The notes under the pieces: generated by a model
Databases searched by the model: none
The model's input: only the letters and a program-made list of their open reading frames with translations
Told to the model about the DNA's origin: nothing
In this document: piece by piece, positions 39,043 through 39,695 of the stretch
Numbering within the stretch: the stretch's first letter is position 1
Layout of the letters: each line of letters opens with the position of its first letter
Assembly (NCBI GenBank): GCA_039832905.1
Contig: JBDOLX010000036.1
Coordinates: 1-39,695 of the forward strand
Direction of reading: 5' to 3'
Length of the DNA stretch: 39,695 nucleotides
DNA from: Desulfurobacteriaceae bacterium
GTDB lineage: Bacteria; Aquificota; Aquificia; Desulfurobacteriales; Desulfurobacteriaceae
Position numbers and translations under genes: made by a program

Positions 39043-39695
39043 TCACAAGAACTTCTAGCTTCTTAGCCTGTTCAGCTGCAGTTAAAGCATCTATCATTTC
39101 ATCAAGTTCACCATCAAGAAACTCTTGAAGGTTATAAAGAGTTAACTTTATTCTATGATCTGTTACTCTACCTTCAGGGAAGTTGTAGGTTCTAATCTTT
39201 TCGCTTCTATCCCCACTTCCTATTTGAGAACGTCTTTCAGAATCAAGCTTTTCTTTTTGTTGTCTTTCGTAATATTCCTTTAACCTTGCCCTTAAGATCT
39301 TCATAGCTTTTATACGGTTCTGAATTTGGGAACGCTCATTAGAACAGGTAACAACTATTCCGGTTGGAATGTGAGTAATCCTTACAGCAGAGTCAGTAGT
39401 ATTTACGTGCTGACCACCAGCGCCAGAAGAACGGTATGTATCAATTCTTAAATCCTTTTCATCAATGTGAATGTCAACTTCTTCTGCCTCTGGAAGAACA
39501 GCAACCGTTGCAGTAGATGTATGAATTCTTCCTCCTGACTCTGTAACAGGAATTCTCTGAACTCTATGGACGCCACTTTCGTACTTGAGTCTGCTGTATG
39601 CACCTTTTCCAGAAATGGTAGCCACAACTTCTTTAATTCCACCAAGTCCGGTCTCGTGAAGGGAGATAATTTCTACACTCCAACCTTTCTTCTCT
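39032..39695 (-). CDS. prfA: Peptide chain release factor 1 (N-terminus beyond the window)
   Basis: The frame is open to the window edge and shows the last 221 residues of RF1. RF1 reads UAA and UAG stop codons. The codon-recognition motif is PVT in [20 protein letters not shown], the PxT type of RF1 rather than the SPF of RF2, and the peptidyl-hydrolysis motif is GGQ in [24 protein letters not shown] and [20 protein letters not shown] match the region just before. The GTG at 39625 lies inside this conserved region and is not the start. RF2, which would be the factor for UGA, is not in the window. Confidence 0.96.
   Translation of the reverse strand, partial: EKKGWSVEIISLHETGLGGIKEVVATISGKGAYSRLKYESGVHRVQRIPVTESGGRIHTSTATVAVLPEAEEVDIHIDEKDLRIDTYRSSGAGGQHVNTTDSAVRITHIPTGIVVTCSNERSQIQNRIKAMKILRARLKEYYERQQKEKLDSERRSQIGSGDRSEKIRTYNFPEGRVTDHRIKLTLYNLQEFLDGELDEMIDALTAAEQAKKLEVLVREG

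Overview
The window is a dense, AT-rich (about one third G+C by eye) bacterial chromosome segment of core genes with short gaps and many 1-30 base overlaps. An LPS-type outer envelope (LpxC, a GT9 heptosyltransferase, an Mla-type lipid transporter), an archaeal-type S-adenosylmethionine synthetase, pyruvoyl SpeD, an AhbD-like radical SAM enzyme, type IV pilus motor genes and NtrB/NtrC point to a thermophilic, probably anaerobic member of the Aquificota. A Desulfurobacterium-like organism is my best guess, inferred from gene content only.

Layout. 1-929 (+): the tail of a RidA-family gene, then rsmI. 906-4912 (-): one long operon, rplY-pth-rpsF-ssb-rpsR-DUF2232 membrane protein-rplI-speD, driven by a consensus-like promoter at 4953-4981. 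5041-5712 (+): a DsbC-like thiol protein. 5714-6065 (-): tmRNA (ssrA). 6151-8390 (-): archaeal-type S-adenosylmethionine synthetase and a heptosyltransferase. 8464-9675 (+): a U32 RNA hydroxylase-type protein. 9689-12648 (-): pilC, pilT, a TetR regulator. 12715-14231 (+): moaA and a YtxG/YtxH-like pair. 14274-20923 (+): the division and wall cluster murE-murF-ddl-ftsQ-ftsA-ftsZ, followed by a radical SAM protein and lpxC up to 23617. 23624-27365 (-): an unrecognised actin-fold-like protein coupled to a beta-CASP metallonuclease, then an AmrS-like radical SAM protein. 27488-32364 (+): mlaE-mlaF-mlaD (with a barrel-like C-terminus), hisH, gspG, rlmB. 32415-35132 (+): a small beta-barrel-like protein, ntrB, ntrC. 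35257-35874 (+): a tandem polyferredoxin read through an in-frame TGA. 35851-38915 (-): a periplasmic protein, hemE, an AhbD-like radical SAM enzyme. 39032-39695 (-): prfA, cut by the window edge.

The most exciting object is at 35257-35874. Two ferredoxin-like halves lie in one frame, separated only by a TGA. The second half has no usable start site. The bases right after the TGA fold into a hairpin with a bulged U, and its apical loop carries G and U at exactly the positions (23 and 24, counting the U of UGA as 1) known to matter in the Escherichia coli fdhF SECIS. I read it as a candidate new selenoprotein: a polyferredoxin with selenocysteine at residue 87. Other points of interest are the actin-like/beta-CASP gene pair, the MlaD-barrel fusion that could span the envelope, and a small Sm-like protein translationally coupled to NtrB.
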